From Bradymonas sediminis (GTDB lineage: Bacteria > Myxococcota_A > Bradymonadia > Bradymonadales > Bradymonadaceae), in contig NZ_CP030032.1 of NCBI RefSeq assembly GCF_003258315.1, positions 2,271,804 through 2,335,803 on the forward strand: a stretch of 64,000 nt of DNA, given 5' to 3'. Numbering within the stretch: the stretch's first letter is position 1; every line of letters begins with the position of its first letter. The position numbers and the translations under genes were made by a program. Shown here in pieces: positions 1 to 7,756 of this stretch. A model generated the notes under the pieces. The model saw only the letters and a program-made list of their open reading frames with translations, ran no database searches and was not told where the DNA came from.

Positions 1-746
1 ACGACTCCGACGCGTCGAAGACCGCGCCCGCGCCGAATCCGCAAGCGCCCGCGGCGCCTCAAGGCGGCAAGAAGGAAGATCTCATCTCCTGGGCGCTTAC
101 CCGCGTGGGCGATGCGCCCGAAAAACCGGCCACGCCCGGCGATGCACCCGTCGCGCTCGCCCTGGACCTGCTGAGCCTGTCGGGCAACCAGGTCATCGCC
201 GAGGGCATCACCCCGGAGACGCCCGACGCGCTCGGACCGCTCAGCCCGGACGCGCCCGAGATCGCGCTCTTGCCCGACCAAATCGTGCACTACGATAACG
301 CCCAAAAAGAGCAGCTCCTGCTGCGCGCTCAAGGCCCGGCGACCTTCTACCATTTGAGGCAACTCAACCCTCAAAATCAGAATCAGGACGAACAGGAGAA
401 CCAGGACGAGCAGCAAGACGAAAACGAGGAGAAGAACGAGGACCAGGACCAGAACGAGGACTCCGAGCAGGACGGCGACAACGAGGATGAGAGCGACGAG
501 GAAGACAAAGACGAGTCCTCCGACGAGAGCGATAAGGACGAAGAGTCTTCCGAAGACGACGACTCCAAGGACTCCGAAGATAAGGAGCAGGACGACGCCG
601 CCGAGGACTCCGAGGAAGAGGCGATGACGCCCGAGGAGCGGCGCATGGATGATATTTTGCGCGCGCTCGAAGAAAGCGATGATAATTTTCAGATGAAAAA
701 AGCGCTCGAGAATATGCCTCGCCGCCATATCGAGAAGGATTGGTGA
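1..746 (+). CDS. BatC-like acidic protein, 3' part (5' end outside window)
   Basis: The reading frame is open from base 3 to the stop at 744-746, so the gene begins upstream of the window. The visible part has a Pro/Ala-rich stretch, a short ordered section (about bases 150-360), then a very acidic Glu/Asp/Ser/Gln tract from about base 375 to 620, and a conserved-looking basic tail that includes MTPEERRMDDILRALEESD and ends in RRHIEKDW. Tails of this kind are typical of BatC proteins, TPR proteins of the Bacteroides aerotolerance (Bat) clusters. The next gene, 4 bp downstream, is BatD-like, which supports this. BatA/BatB-type von Willebrand genes would be expected upstream. A GTG at 105 could serve as an internal start but has no good ribosome binding site. 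Family assignment rests on the tail and the neighbour only. Confidence 0.6.
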   Translation, partial: DSDASKTAPAPNPQAPAAPQGGKKEDLISWALTRVGDAPEKPATPGDAPVALALDLLSLSGNQVIAEGITPETPDALGPLSPDAPEIALLPDQIVHYDNAQKEQLLLRAQGPATFYHLRQLNPQNQNQDEQENQDEQQDENEEKNEDQDQNEDSEQDGDNEDESDEEDKDESSDESDKDEESSEDDDSKDSEDKEQDDAAEDSEEEAMTPEERRMDDILRALEESDDNFQMKKALENMPRRHIEKDW

Positions 747-750
747 TATC

Positions 751-3522
751 ATGAGGATGCTACGCTCAAACCACCCCATCGCCCTCTTTCGGATCGGTTT
801 CTTTTTGGCGCTCGCGTATCTGTCACTGGCAACGCTCGCGCCGGCGAACGCGCAGGCTGCGCAAGGCGTGAGCGTGAGCGTCGAGCCCGAAGAGGTCGGC
901 GTTGGGGGCGTGATTACCTATACGGTGTCGGCTCGAAGCGAGGGCAATCGTGCCATCTCAGTGATTCGCGATCCCGAATTCGACAACTCCTTTCGCATTC
1001 AATTCACCAGCGATTCCCCGGGCATCACGATCGTCAACGGCCACGCGCAGCGCAGCCTGACGCGCGTCTACCGGCTGCGCGTGAGTCGCGAGGGCGAGTT
1101 CGAGATCAAGCCACCTCAGCTTCGGCTGGGCGACCAGGTGGTGACGCCCGAGTCCACGCGCGTCAAAGTCGTCGAAGCCTCCGCGGCACCGCGAAAATCG
1201 GGTCGCTCCCAAAACTCAAACCGCGGCCAGCGCCCCCGCGGGGCGCGCTCGAGCAGCGAGGCGTTTATCGAGTATCAACTCGAACCCACCGAGAAGCCGT
1301 ATCTGGGCCAACAGATCACGCTGAGCTATGCCCTTTTCTCCGACGCATTTCGCAACAACCTCAGCCCCCACCCACCCGATGAGCCCAGCTTTGACGACTT
1401 CTGGGTCGACGACCTGAGCGAGAATTTCGCCGGTCAACGCCAGACAATTCGGCGAAATGGGGAACTCATGACCCAGACAAATCTGCGCGCCTACGCCCTC
1501 TTTCCGCTCAAGGCCGGCGCCGCGAAGATCGAGGCATTTCAGCTGGATGCCGTCGAAGGCGGCGTCTTTGGACGCCGCCAACTTATTCGACTCGGCACCG
1601 ACCCCATCGACATCGAAGTGCGCCCCCTGCCGCCCGAGCCGCCCGCATCATTCCGCGAAGGAAACGTCGGGCAATGGACCTTCGAGGTCACCACCGACCG
1701 CATGCACGCCAAGATGGGCGACCCGATCACGGTTCGTGTGCGCGCCAAAGGCAACGGCCAGGTGCGCCGGGTCTCATTGCCCGAGCTGCCCCAGATCGAC
1801 GGCGCCAAGATCGCAAATAAACGCTCAAAAACCGACCCGACGATCGTCAACGGCGTCGTAGGCGGGCGGCTCACCGACGAATATACGCTCATCGCCCAGC
1901 GCGAAGGCGAGGTCGTGATTCCGGCCCTTGAATTCGGCTATTTTGACCCGATTGAGGAGCGCTATAAAACGCATCGAAGCGCCGAGACGCCCATCAAGAT
2001 CGCCGGCGGCGCCGCGCCCCAGGAGCCTCAGGCCGCCCAGGCACCGGTCGATCGCGTCAATCCCTCCGGCGAAGAGGAAGAAGGCGCCACGGCTGCCATC
2101 TTAAAGACCCTCGACGCCCCGCGCGACACCATCTCCGCCGACTCGCCGCGCGCCCCGGTCGCGTCGCATCCAGCGTTTTGGGTGCTGATCGCCTTTCCCT
2201 TGCTCGGCCTGCTTGGGCTTGGACTTGAGCGTCCGCTTCGCAGAGTCATCAACGCACGAACGCCTCGCCAGGGACGCGCGCGAGCCTACCAACGCGCCCT
2301 CGCCCGGCTCGGCGAACCCGGGCCGAACGCCGGCAGCGCCGACGCGTTTGACGCGATCCGCGACGCCGTCAATATCTACGCCGCCGAGGTTGCGCAGGTC
2401 CCCAGCGGCGACATCTCCGCGGCCAAACTCCCCGGGCACCTGAAGAAGCGAGGCGTCTCCGACGCCCTGGCCGAGCGCCTCGGCGAGGTTCTTCAGGAGG
2501 TCCAAAATGTGCGCTATTCACCGCAGCATCAGTCCGCTCATACCTCCCAAGAATGGGTCGACATCTGCAAAACCTGCCTGGAGCAAATCGAAAGAGAGCG
2601 CCAGTCCAAGGGATGGAGCGTCAACGCGGCGCTGCTGGTCCTAAATATTTTGCTCATCGCCACCACCCTCGGCACGCCCGCCCTTTCGTTCGCCCAGGCC
2701 GACGCGCCGAATCAGCCGGCAAACGCCGAGACGAGCGCCGCGGCCGACCTCCACGCCAAAGCCCTCGCCGCCCAGGAAGCGCAGGATTGGAAGGCCGCCT
2801 CGGCCTATTGGTCCCAGGCACTTCAGGCACACCCCGAATCGGTCGATATCCTCTATAACCTTGCGCTCGCCCACGCCCAAAATAGTGACTTCGGCCTGGC
2901 GCGCCTCTATATGGAGCGCGCGTCGATCTTCGCCCCAGGCGACCGGCAAATCTCGAGGAATCTCGAGCGTCTTCAACAACTTATCACCCTGCAGCAAATC
3001 GAAGAGGTGCGCGACTCGGCGACCCAATCGGATCGCATCAACAGCAGCACCGGAGGGCTCTTCTGGTGGTCCCTGCTGACCAGCACCACCCCGAATTCGC
3101 TGGCGGTCACCGTCGTCATCCTCCTCTGGCTGCTGCTCGTCGCCCAGATCATTCGACGCTTCGTGGATATCCCGCTCGCCCGGCAGGCCGCAAAATACGC
3201 CTCCGGAGCGTTCGCAGTGGGCATTTTATGCTGCGGCGCGACCTGGCTTGCCCGCGCGCAGGTCGTGTCTACCATTAGGCCAGCCGTAATTATCAACGCC
3301 GATATTTCGCTGCGCGATGGCCCGAGCCAACACGCCGGAATCACCCGACTCGACACCATCGTCGTCCCCGGCCTGCTGGTCCCCACCAGCGCCGAAAACG
3401 ACGGATGGGTGAAGCTGGACTTCGACGATGAGTCGAGCGCCTGGACCCGCGCCGAAAATATCCGCTACGTCATGCCCCACTCGGGTCAAAACAACGCCCT
3501 TTCAAATGGACTAGTCAAATGA
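751..3522 (+). CDS. BatD-BatE fusion protein (oxygen-tolerance protein + TPR + SH3)
   Basis: 923 residues. An N-terminal signal peptide (about 1-35, ending ANAQA) is followed by a BatD-type extracytoplasmic region (about 38-430, with the typical EAFIEYQLEPTEKPYLGQQI stretch) and a membrane helix at about 473-492. After a cytoplasmic helical region comes a second hydrophobic segment at about 624-645 ending ALSFAQA, which looks like a signal peptide. It is followed by TPR-like helices (about 666-730), two more membrane helices (about 778-803 and 817-836) and an SH3-like domain (about 843-907, containing LRDGPS and DGWVKLDF). BatD is usually one protein of about 500-600 residues, and BatE is a separate TPR-SH3 protein with its own signal peptide. 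This gene therefore reads as a batD-batE fusion. Bat proteins are thought to act at the membrane in stress or oxygen tolerance with a MoxR ATPase. The stop overlaps the next start (ATGA). Confidence 0.85.
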   Translation: MRMLRSNHPIALFRIGFFLALAYLSLATLAPANAQAAQGVSVSVEPEEVGVGGVITYTVSARSEGNRAISVIRDPEFDNSFRIQFTSDSPGITIVNGHAQRSLTRVYRLRVSREGEFEIKPPQLRLGDQVVTPESTRVKVVEASAAPRKSGRSQNSNRGQRPRGARSSSEAFIEYQLEPTEKPYLGQQITLSYALFSDAFRNNLSPHPPDEPSFDDFWVDDLSENFAGQRQTIRRNGELMTQTNLRAYALFPLKAGAAKIEAFQLDAVEGGVFGRRQLIRLGTDPIDIEVRPLPPEPPASFREGNVGQWTFEVTTDRMHAKMGDPITVRVRAKGNGQVRRVSLPELPQIDGAKIANKRSKTDPTIVNGVVGGRLTDEYTLIAQREGEVVIPALEFGYFDPIEERYKTHRSAETPIKIAGGAAPQEPQAAQAPVDRVNPSGEEEEGATAAILKTLDAPRDTISADSPRAPVASHPAFWVLIAFPLLGLLGLGLERPLRRVINARTPRQGRARAYQRALARLGEPGPNAGSADAFDAIRDAVNIYAAEVAQVPSGDISAAKLPGHLKKRGVSDALAERLGEVLQEVQNVRYSPQHQSAHTSQEWVDICKTCLEQIERERQSKGWSVNAALLVLNILLIATTLGTPALSFAQADAPNQPANAETSAAADLHAKALAAQEAQDWKAASAYWSQALQAHPESVDILYNLALAHAQNSDFGLARLYMERASIFAPGDRQISRNLERLQQLITLQQIEEVRDSATQSDRINSSTGGLFWWSLLTSTTPNSLAVTVVILLWLLLVAQIIRRFVDIPLARQAAKYASGAFAVGILCCGATWLARAQVVSTIRPAVIINADISLRDGPSQHAGITRLDTIVVPGLLVPTSAENDGWVKLDFDDESSAWTRAENIRYVMPHSGQNNALSNGLVK

Positions 3523-3929
3523 CCACGAAGCGAAGCGAACCATCCGAGCGCCTGCGCGCCCACCCCGCCGAGCGATTCGCCGACGACGAGCGAATCCTCG
3601 ACCTGGCTCAATGCACCCAGACGCTGTTAAGCGAGGACCATAAAGCGGTCGACGGGCATCGCCAATATACGCTCAGTCGCAGCGACACCCACACCACCAT
3701 CCTCTTTCATTTTGAGAAAGGCAGCCGCATCCCGGAGCATATGGTTCGCGGCGACGTCAGCATTCATGTGTTGGACGGCCAGCTTGAGGTCGAGACTCCC
3801 AGCCAGACCCATCGGCTTAAGGCCGAGCAAATCCTGGTGCTCGCCGCCGGCGTCAAGCACGATGTCCACGCGCTCAGCGAGACCCGCATGCTCCTGACGG
3901 TCCAGCTTACCCCGAAGCAGAAGAACTAA
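3519..3929 (+). CDS. single-domain cupin protein
   Basis: 136 residues, starting at an ATG that overlaps the stop of the BatD-E gene by 4 bp (ATGA), so it is probably translationally coupled to it. Residues about 60-125 form one cupin barrel: motif 1 around GSRIPEHMVRGDVSIHVLDG and motif 2 around EQILVLAAGVKHDVHAL. Only one histidine of the usual HxH pair is present in motif 1 (PEH), so the metal site may be incomplete. Small cupins of this kind are often sensors or isomerases. No specific substrate can be read from the sequence. There is no signal peptide, so it should be cytoplasmic. Confidence 0.75.
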   Translation: MTTKRSEPSERLRAHPAERFADDERILDLAQCTQTLLSEDHKAVDGHRQYTLSRSDTHTTILFHFEKGSRIPEHMVRGDVSIHVLDGQLEVETPSQTHRLKAEQILVLAAGVKHDVHALSETRMLLTVQLTPKQKN

Positions 3930-3943
3930 CTGCCCCACTTCTG

Positions 3944-3980
3944 GATCCTGCAGTTTCAGCGACTTCGAAATTGCAGGATC
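3944..3980. terminator. 14-bp stem hairpin downstream of the cupin gene
   Basis: GATCCTGCAGTTTC pairs with GAAATTGCAGGATC (one G/A mismatch) around a 9-nt loop, 15 nt after the cupin stop codon. No T-run follows, so it is a weak intrinsic terminator at best. It could instead be an mRNA 3' end stabiliser. The pairing is read directly from the sequence. Confidence 0.5.
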
Positions 3981-4041
3981 ACCGAATCTGAGATACGTAG
4001 GCACTTCAAAGCGGCGCAATTTCGAGCGCCGCGTCTTTTAA

Positions 4042-4287
4042 TTGAGGGCCCCCGCCATCGCACACTCCATCACAGCCCCCGCTCATTGCCCGGAATGCGG
4101 CAGCGACAGCGTCCACACCCGACGCTCCATCATCGGCGTCGTCTTCGGTTGGATCTTGGTCACCGTCGGCTTTTTAGCCGCGTTCCCCACCATGTGCATC
4201 AGCTTCATCCTGTCGATCTGGGGGGTCTTCCTGATCATGCCCAAGCACCGCTGCAAAGACTGCCGCTGGAAGACCCGCGCACGCTGA
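4042..4287 (+). CDS. small zinc-ribbon membrane protein
   Basis: 81 residues from a TTG start. An N-terminal CPECGSD knuckle and a C-terminal CKDC knuckle flank two hydrophobic stretches (about 29-48 and 50-68). This gives a zinc-ribbon split by a membrane hairpin, a layout seen in small uncharacterised bacterial membrane proteins. The ribosome binding site is not clear and the start could be slightly different. The four cysteines and the hydrophobic core make chance coding unlikely. Function unknown. It lies between the Bat/cupin operon and the convergent symporter gene. Confidence 0.6.
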   Translation: MRAPAIAHSITAPAHCPECGSDSVHTRRSIIGVVFGWILVTVGFLAAFPTMCISFILSIWGVFLIMPKHRCKDCRWKTRAR

Positions 4288-4301
4288 GCCGCCCCCCTGC
4301 C

Positions 4302-5741
4302 TCAGCCATCCAGGTGACGCACTCGCTGCGCCAATATCGAAAAATCAAAGCGCCCGGCGACCGGCAATAAGAGCAGGACGAGCGAGAGCACCACGGGCGT
4401 CAGCGACGCCAAGAGAAACGACTCCAGCAGGTATTCGGTCGGCGCGCCGGGCGCAGGGAACACGATCAACCCCGCGACTAGTCCGCCCAGGGTGCTGATG
4501 ACCGCGTTATAGCTCTGGTAGCGCCCGCTATAGAATCCAAAGAACACCGGGAACGCCGCCGCGCAACACAGCAGATCGGCCAGCAGGAAAAGATAGAGCA
4601 CGCTATATCCCTGGGCCGCCACAATCAGCACGGGCACCGACAGCACGACGATCACCCCGCGCGACAGCGACAACAGCCCCTGGCTGCTGAGCCGAGGCAG
4701 TAGCCGGCGCAGGTCGACCACCAGGATGCTCGACAGCCCGCTGATGGTCGAGTCGGCGCTGCTCATGATCAGCGCCAACCCAAAGGGCAACAGGCTGATC
4801 GCAAACCAGAGCGGGACTGTGTCCAGGAGCACGCTAAACAACGCCACCGAGCCGTCCCCCGGCAACTCCAACCCCACGAAAGCCAGCCCGAATAGCCCCA
4901 TGATGAAGATAATGGGCGCGCTCAGCAGACCGCTGATAAGAAACCCGTTGCGAATCACCTTCTGGTCGCGCGCCGCGAAGATGCGCTGCCAGGTCCCCTG
5001 GTAAAAAAGGCCGGTCAGCACCACCGCGATAAAGAAGGTTAGCCCGGACTTCAATCCATTGACATCGAGGGGATTGAGCAGGTGCGGCGCGTTGTTCTGC
5101 AACCCGTCAATGACGGGCCCAAGGCCGCCCACCGCTTGCCACCCGAAGCCAATCAGCACGACCAGAAACGGCAAGATCAGCAGCATCTGCAGCCGGTCGG
5201 TGAAGATGGTCACCCGAAGTCCGCCGTACAGGGTATAAAAGAGGGTCGCGACCATCACAATGCTCGCCGTCAGCCACAGCGGGACCGGGGCGAGCAACGC
5301 GACCATCTGGGCGATGGCGGTTAGCCCCGCGGTCAGGCTGATAAATAGGTAGAACACCATGATGACCAGCACAAAACCGTACATCACCCGCCCGTAGCGC
5401 CCGAGGACAAACTCGGTAAGCGTATGTCCCTCGGGCATCAGGCTGCGGATGCGATTGGCCAGCGGAATCATCATCAGCCGCGGCGCCATCGACCCCAGCG
5501 CGTAGCCGATGATCGCGCCGATCCCGCCCCAGGTCGCGGCCTGGGCGGGACCAAATAGAATCCAGGTCCCCAGCGTGGTCGCCAACAAGGTGAGCAGCGT
5601 GGCCAGACTATTCTGGCTATTTCGGGCGACCAGAAAGTCGTCCAGCCCATCCTGCGCCCGGCGCGCATATATCAAGCCAGGAACGGCGAAGAGCGCCGCG
5701 AAGAAGACCAAATAAACAACAGCGCTGATGGGGCTTAGCAT
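4302..5741 (-). CDS. sodium:solute symporter (SSS family)
   Basis: 479 residues from the ATG at 5741, chosen because AAGGAAAG lies upstream and the protein then begins directly with the first membrane helix (MLSPISAVVYLVFFAALFAV). Twelve to thirteen hydrophobic helices run through the protein. Features typical of the SSS family include GTWILFGPAQAATWGGIGAIIGYALG near residues 60-85, SADSTISGLSSILVVDL near 340-355 (the conserved helix with SxxDS-like residues that contributes to the Na+ site) and YTLYGGLRVTIFTDRLQ near 165-180. It should be an inner-membrane Na+-coupled importer. The substrate (sugar, amino acid, organic acid or similar) cannot be assigned. Convergent with the small zinc-ribbon gene. 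Confidence 0.88.
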   Translation of the reverse strand: MLSPISAVVYLVFFAALFAVPGLIYARRAQDGLDDFLVARNSQNSLATLLTLLATTLGTWILFGPAQAATWGGIGAIIGYALGSMAPRLMMIPLANRIRSLMPEGHTLTEFVLGRYGRVMYGFVLVIMVFYLFISLTAGLTAIAQMVALLAPVPLWLTASIVMVATLFYTLYGGLRVTIFTDRLQMLLILPFLVVLIGFGWQAVGGLGPVIDGLQNNAPHLLNPLDVNGLKSGLTFFIAVVLTGLFYQGTWQRIFAARDQKVIRNGFLISGLLSAPIIFIMGLFGLAFVGLELPGDGSVALFSVLLDTVPLWFAISLLPFGLALIMSSADSTISGLSSILVVDLRRLLPRLSSQGLLSLSRGVIVVLSVPVLIVAAQGYSVLYLFLLADLLCCAAAFPVFFGFYSGRYQSYNAVISTLGGLVAGLIVFPAPGAPTEYLLESFLLASLTPVVLSLVLLLLPVAGRFDFSILAQRVRHLDG

Positions 5742-5848
5742 TCGTGAGTCTTTCCTTAACGGCGGACCAGCAGGCTGGTCAAAAAGAGGCGCGCGCGCGA
5801 AACAGCGGTTCAAAAAGGCGCGCGCCCCTGCGGCATTTGTCGGTTAAA

Positions 5849-7483
5849 TCAGTCTAATTTATCGCCATTATACCCCAACTCGCTGCCGATGTCGGCGAGC
5901 ATCTGGCGGGCGAAATCACCGTATTCCCAATCGTCCGGGGCGAGCTCGAGCGCCTGGTGCAGGTCCTGCGCGGCCTCGGCGTGCTGGTCCAGGATATTCC
6001 ACACGCCGGCGCGCTTGGCGTAGGGCATCGGGTTATAGGGGTCGATCTCAATGGCGCGATTCCAATCGTCGATGGCCCCGTTGAAGTCCTGGTTCTTCAG
6101 GCGCGCCAGGCCCCGGTTGAGGTGCGACTGAACATCTTCGGCGTCCAGCTCGATGGCCTTGGTATAGTCCTCGACCGCCTTCTCGTATTGCTCCAGGCCA
6201 ACCCGGGCGTTCCCCCGGTTATAATAGTGCTCGCCGGCGTAGGGCTGCAGCTCGATGGCGTTTCCGAGGTACTCGATGGCCTCCTCAAAATACTCGGTGC
6301 TCAGGTAAATAAACCCGAGCGCGGACCAGGCCTCGGCGTAATTCGCGTCGAGCTCGGTTGCCTTCTTATAGTCCAAAATCGCCTCGCGAAGGTCGCCGCG
6401 CGCGCGGTGCACCATCGCGCGGTTTGAGTGCGCGATCACCGAGGTCGGGTCGAGCTCAAGCGCCCGCGTGAAGTCTTCTTCGGCGCCGGTATAATCTTCG
6501 AGGATGCAGCGGATGATGCCGCGATTGGTGAAGACCTCGGGGGATTCGGGGTCGGTCTCAGCCGCCAGATCCAGGTCGACCACCGCCTGCATGAAGGATT
6601 TCTGGGCGTAATAGGCAAGCGCCCGGTTCAGGAGCGCCGCGACGTTGGTCGGCTCGCGCTCAAGCGCCAGGTCGAAGTCGGCGATGGCCTCGTCGACGTG
6701 GTCGTGCGCGGCGCGGGCGATGCCGCGCTGCAAATAGGCGTCGATGAAGTTGGCGTCCAGGGCGAGCGCGGCGTCGCAGTCCTCGATAGCCCCGTGGAGG
6801 TCGCCGCGCGAAAAGCGCTCTTCGGCGCGGGCCAGATACGCCTCGGCGTCCTCAAGCGGGGGCGCGTCGACCGCCTCGTGGTGATGATGGTGCGCGTCGT
6901 CGTCCTGGTGGCCGTGCATCGTCTCGGCGAAGGCCCCGGAGCGGGCAAGCTCGTCGAACTCTTCCATAAACTCCGAGGTGAGCGTGGCGTAGAGCTTACG
7001 GAACGCCTCTTGATGCGCGCGCAAGGTCTCCATCGACTCGGTGATCGGCTTCAAGAGGTCGCGCTGGCCGAGTGTGTCGACGCGATCGACGAGCTTTGCG
7101 TGCTGGCGAAAGACCTGAAGTTGCGCGTCGACGCCCAGCTTCGCGGGCAGCGGATCTTCGCCCAGCGTGCAGGCCTGCTCAAGCTGGCGAAGCTCGTCGA
7201 GCACCTCTTCGAGCGTGCGGTCCTCGCGAATCACGAGGTCCAGGCTCATCGGTCCCACCAGCAAATAACGCGCATCCAACGCCGCCGCGCGCACGTAGAT
7301 CCACCAGGCCAGCCGAAAGATCACGTCCACATGGTCAGACTCGGCGCTCAACGGCGCGGGAACCTGCTGGCGAACCCCGGCGCTACGAATCGCCTCGGCG
7401 ATGGTACGATCGCTGATTCGGTCACTGTCTCGCAATTGGTTGAGTTGCGCGGCAACGGCGTCAAGTCTTGATAGAGAGGTCAT
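5849..7483 (-). CDS. TPR-repeat protein with His-rich linker
   Basis: 544 residues from the ATG at 7483 (MTSLSRLDAVAAQ). The longer in-frame extension upstream is basic and featureless and was not used. The N-terminal 180 residues are helical with no recognised family. A linker near residue 185-200 carries HGHQDDDAHHHHHEAV, which could bind a metal ion. From about residue 210 to the end there are nine or ten tandem tetratricopeptide repeats, each with the A-x-x-x-x-x-R-G / P-x-x-x-x-A-Y spacing (for example YAEAWSALGFIYLSTEYFEEAIEYLGNAIELQP). There is no signal peptide, so it is probably a cytoplasmic scaffold. The sequence shows no catalytic domain and no partner. Confidence 0.8.
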   Translation of the reverse strand: MTSLSRLDAVAAQLNQLRDSDRISDRTIAEAIRSAGVRQQVPAPLSAESDHVDVIFRLAWWIYVRAAALDARYLLVGPMSLDLVIREDRTLEEVLDELRQLEQACTLGEDPLPAKLGVDAQLQVFRQHAKLVDRVDTLGQRDLLKPITESMETLRAHQEAFRKLYATLTSEFMEEFDELARSGAFAETMHGHQDDDAHHHHHEAVDAPPLEDAEAYLARAEERFSRGDLHGAIEDCDAALALDANFIDAYLQRGIARAAHDHVDEAIADFDLALEREPTNVAALLNRALAYYAQKSFMQAVVDLDLAAETDPESPEVFTNRGIIRCILEDYTGAEEDFTRALELDPTSVIAHSNRAMVHRARGDLREAILDYKKATELDANYAEAWSALGFIYLSTEYFEEAIEYLGNAIELQPYAGEHYYNRGNARVGLEQYEKAVEDYTKAIELDAEDVQSHLNRGLARLKNQDFNGAIDDWNRAIEIDPYNPMPYAKRAGVWNILDQHAEAAQDLHQALELAPDDWEYGDFARQMLADIGSELGYNGDKLD

Positions 7484-7756
7484 AGCATCGTCCGGGACTG
7501 AATGGCTGGTTAAATGGGTGACTCGGTGCGTGATGCGCACATTATCGATGTTTTGGCTGTGTATTCTGGGCAACTTTGGCAGCGCGAGTTCGGGTCCAAA
7601 ACGCAACCGTCCGAACTCGCGACGGCTCTTCTTTACCCCGACTCGCTTGCGCGTCAAACCCCTCACTGCTAATTCAATGATATCGATTTAGAAAATAACG
7701 CGCGCTGCCCCGCCGGCGAGGTCCTTCGGGGCAAGCGAGTCATCCTTCACCACGGA

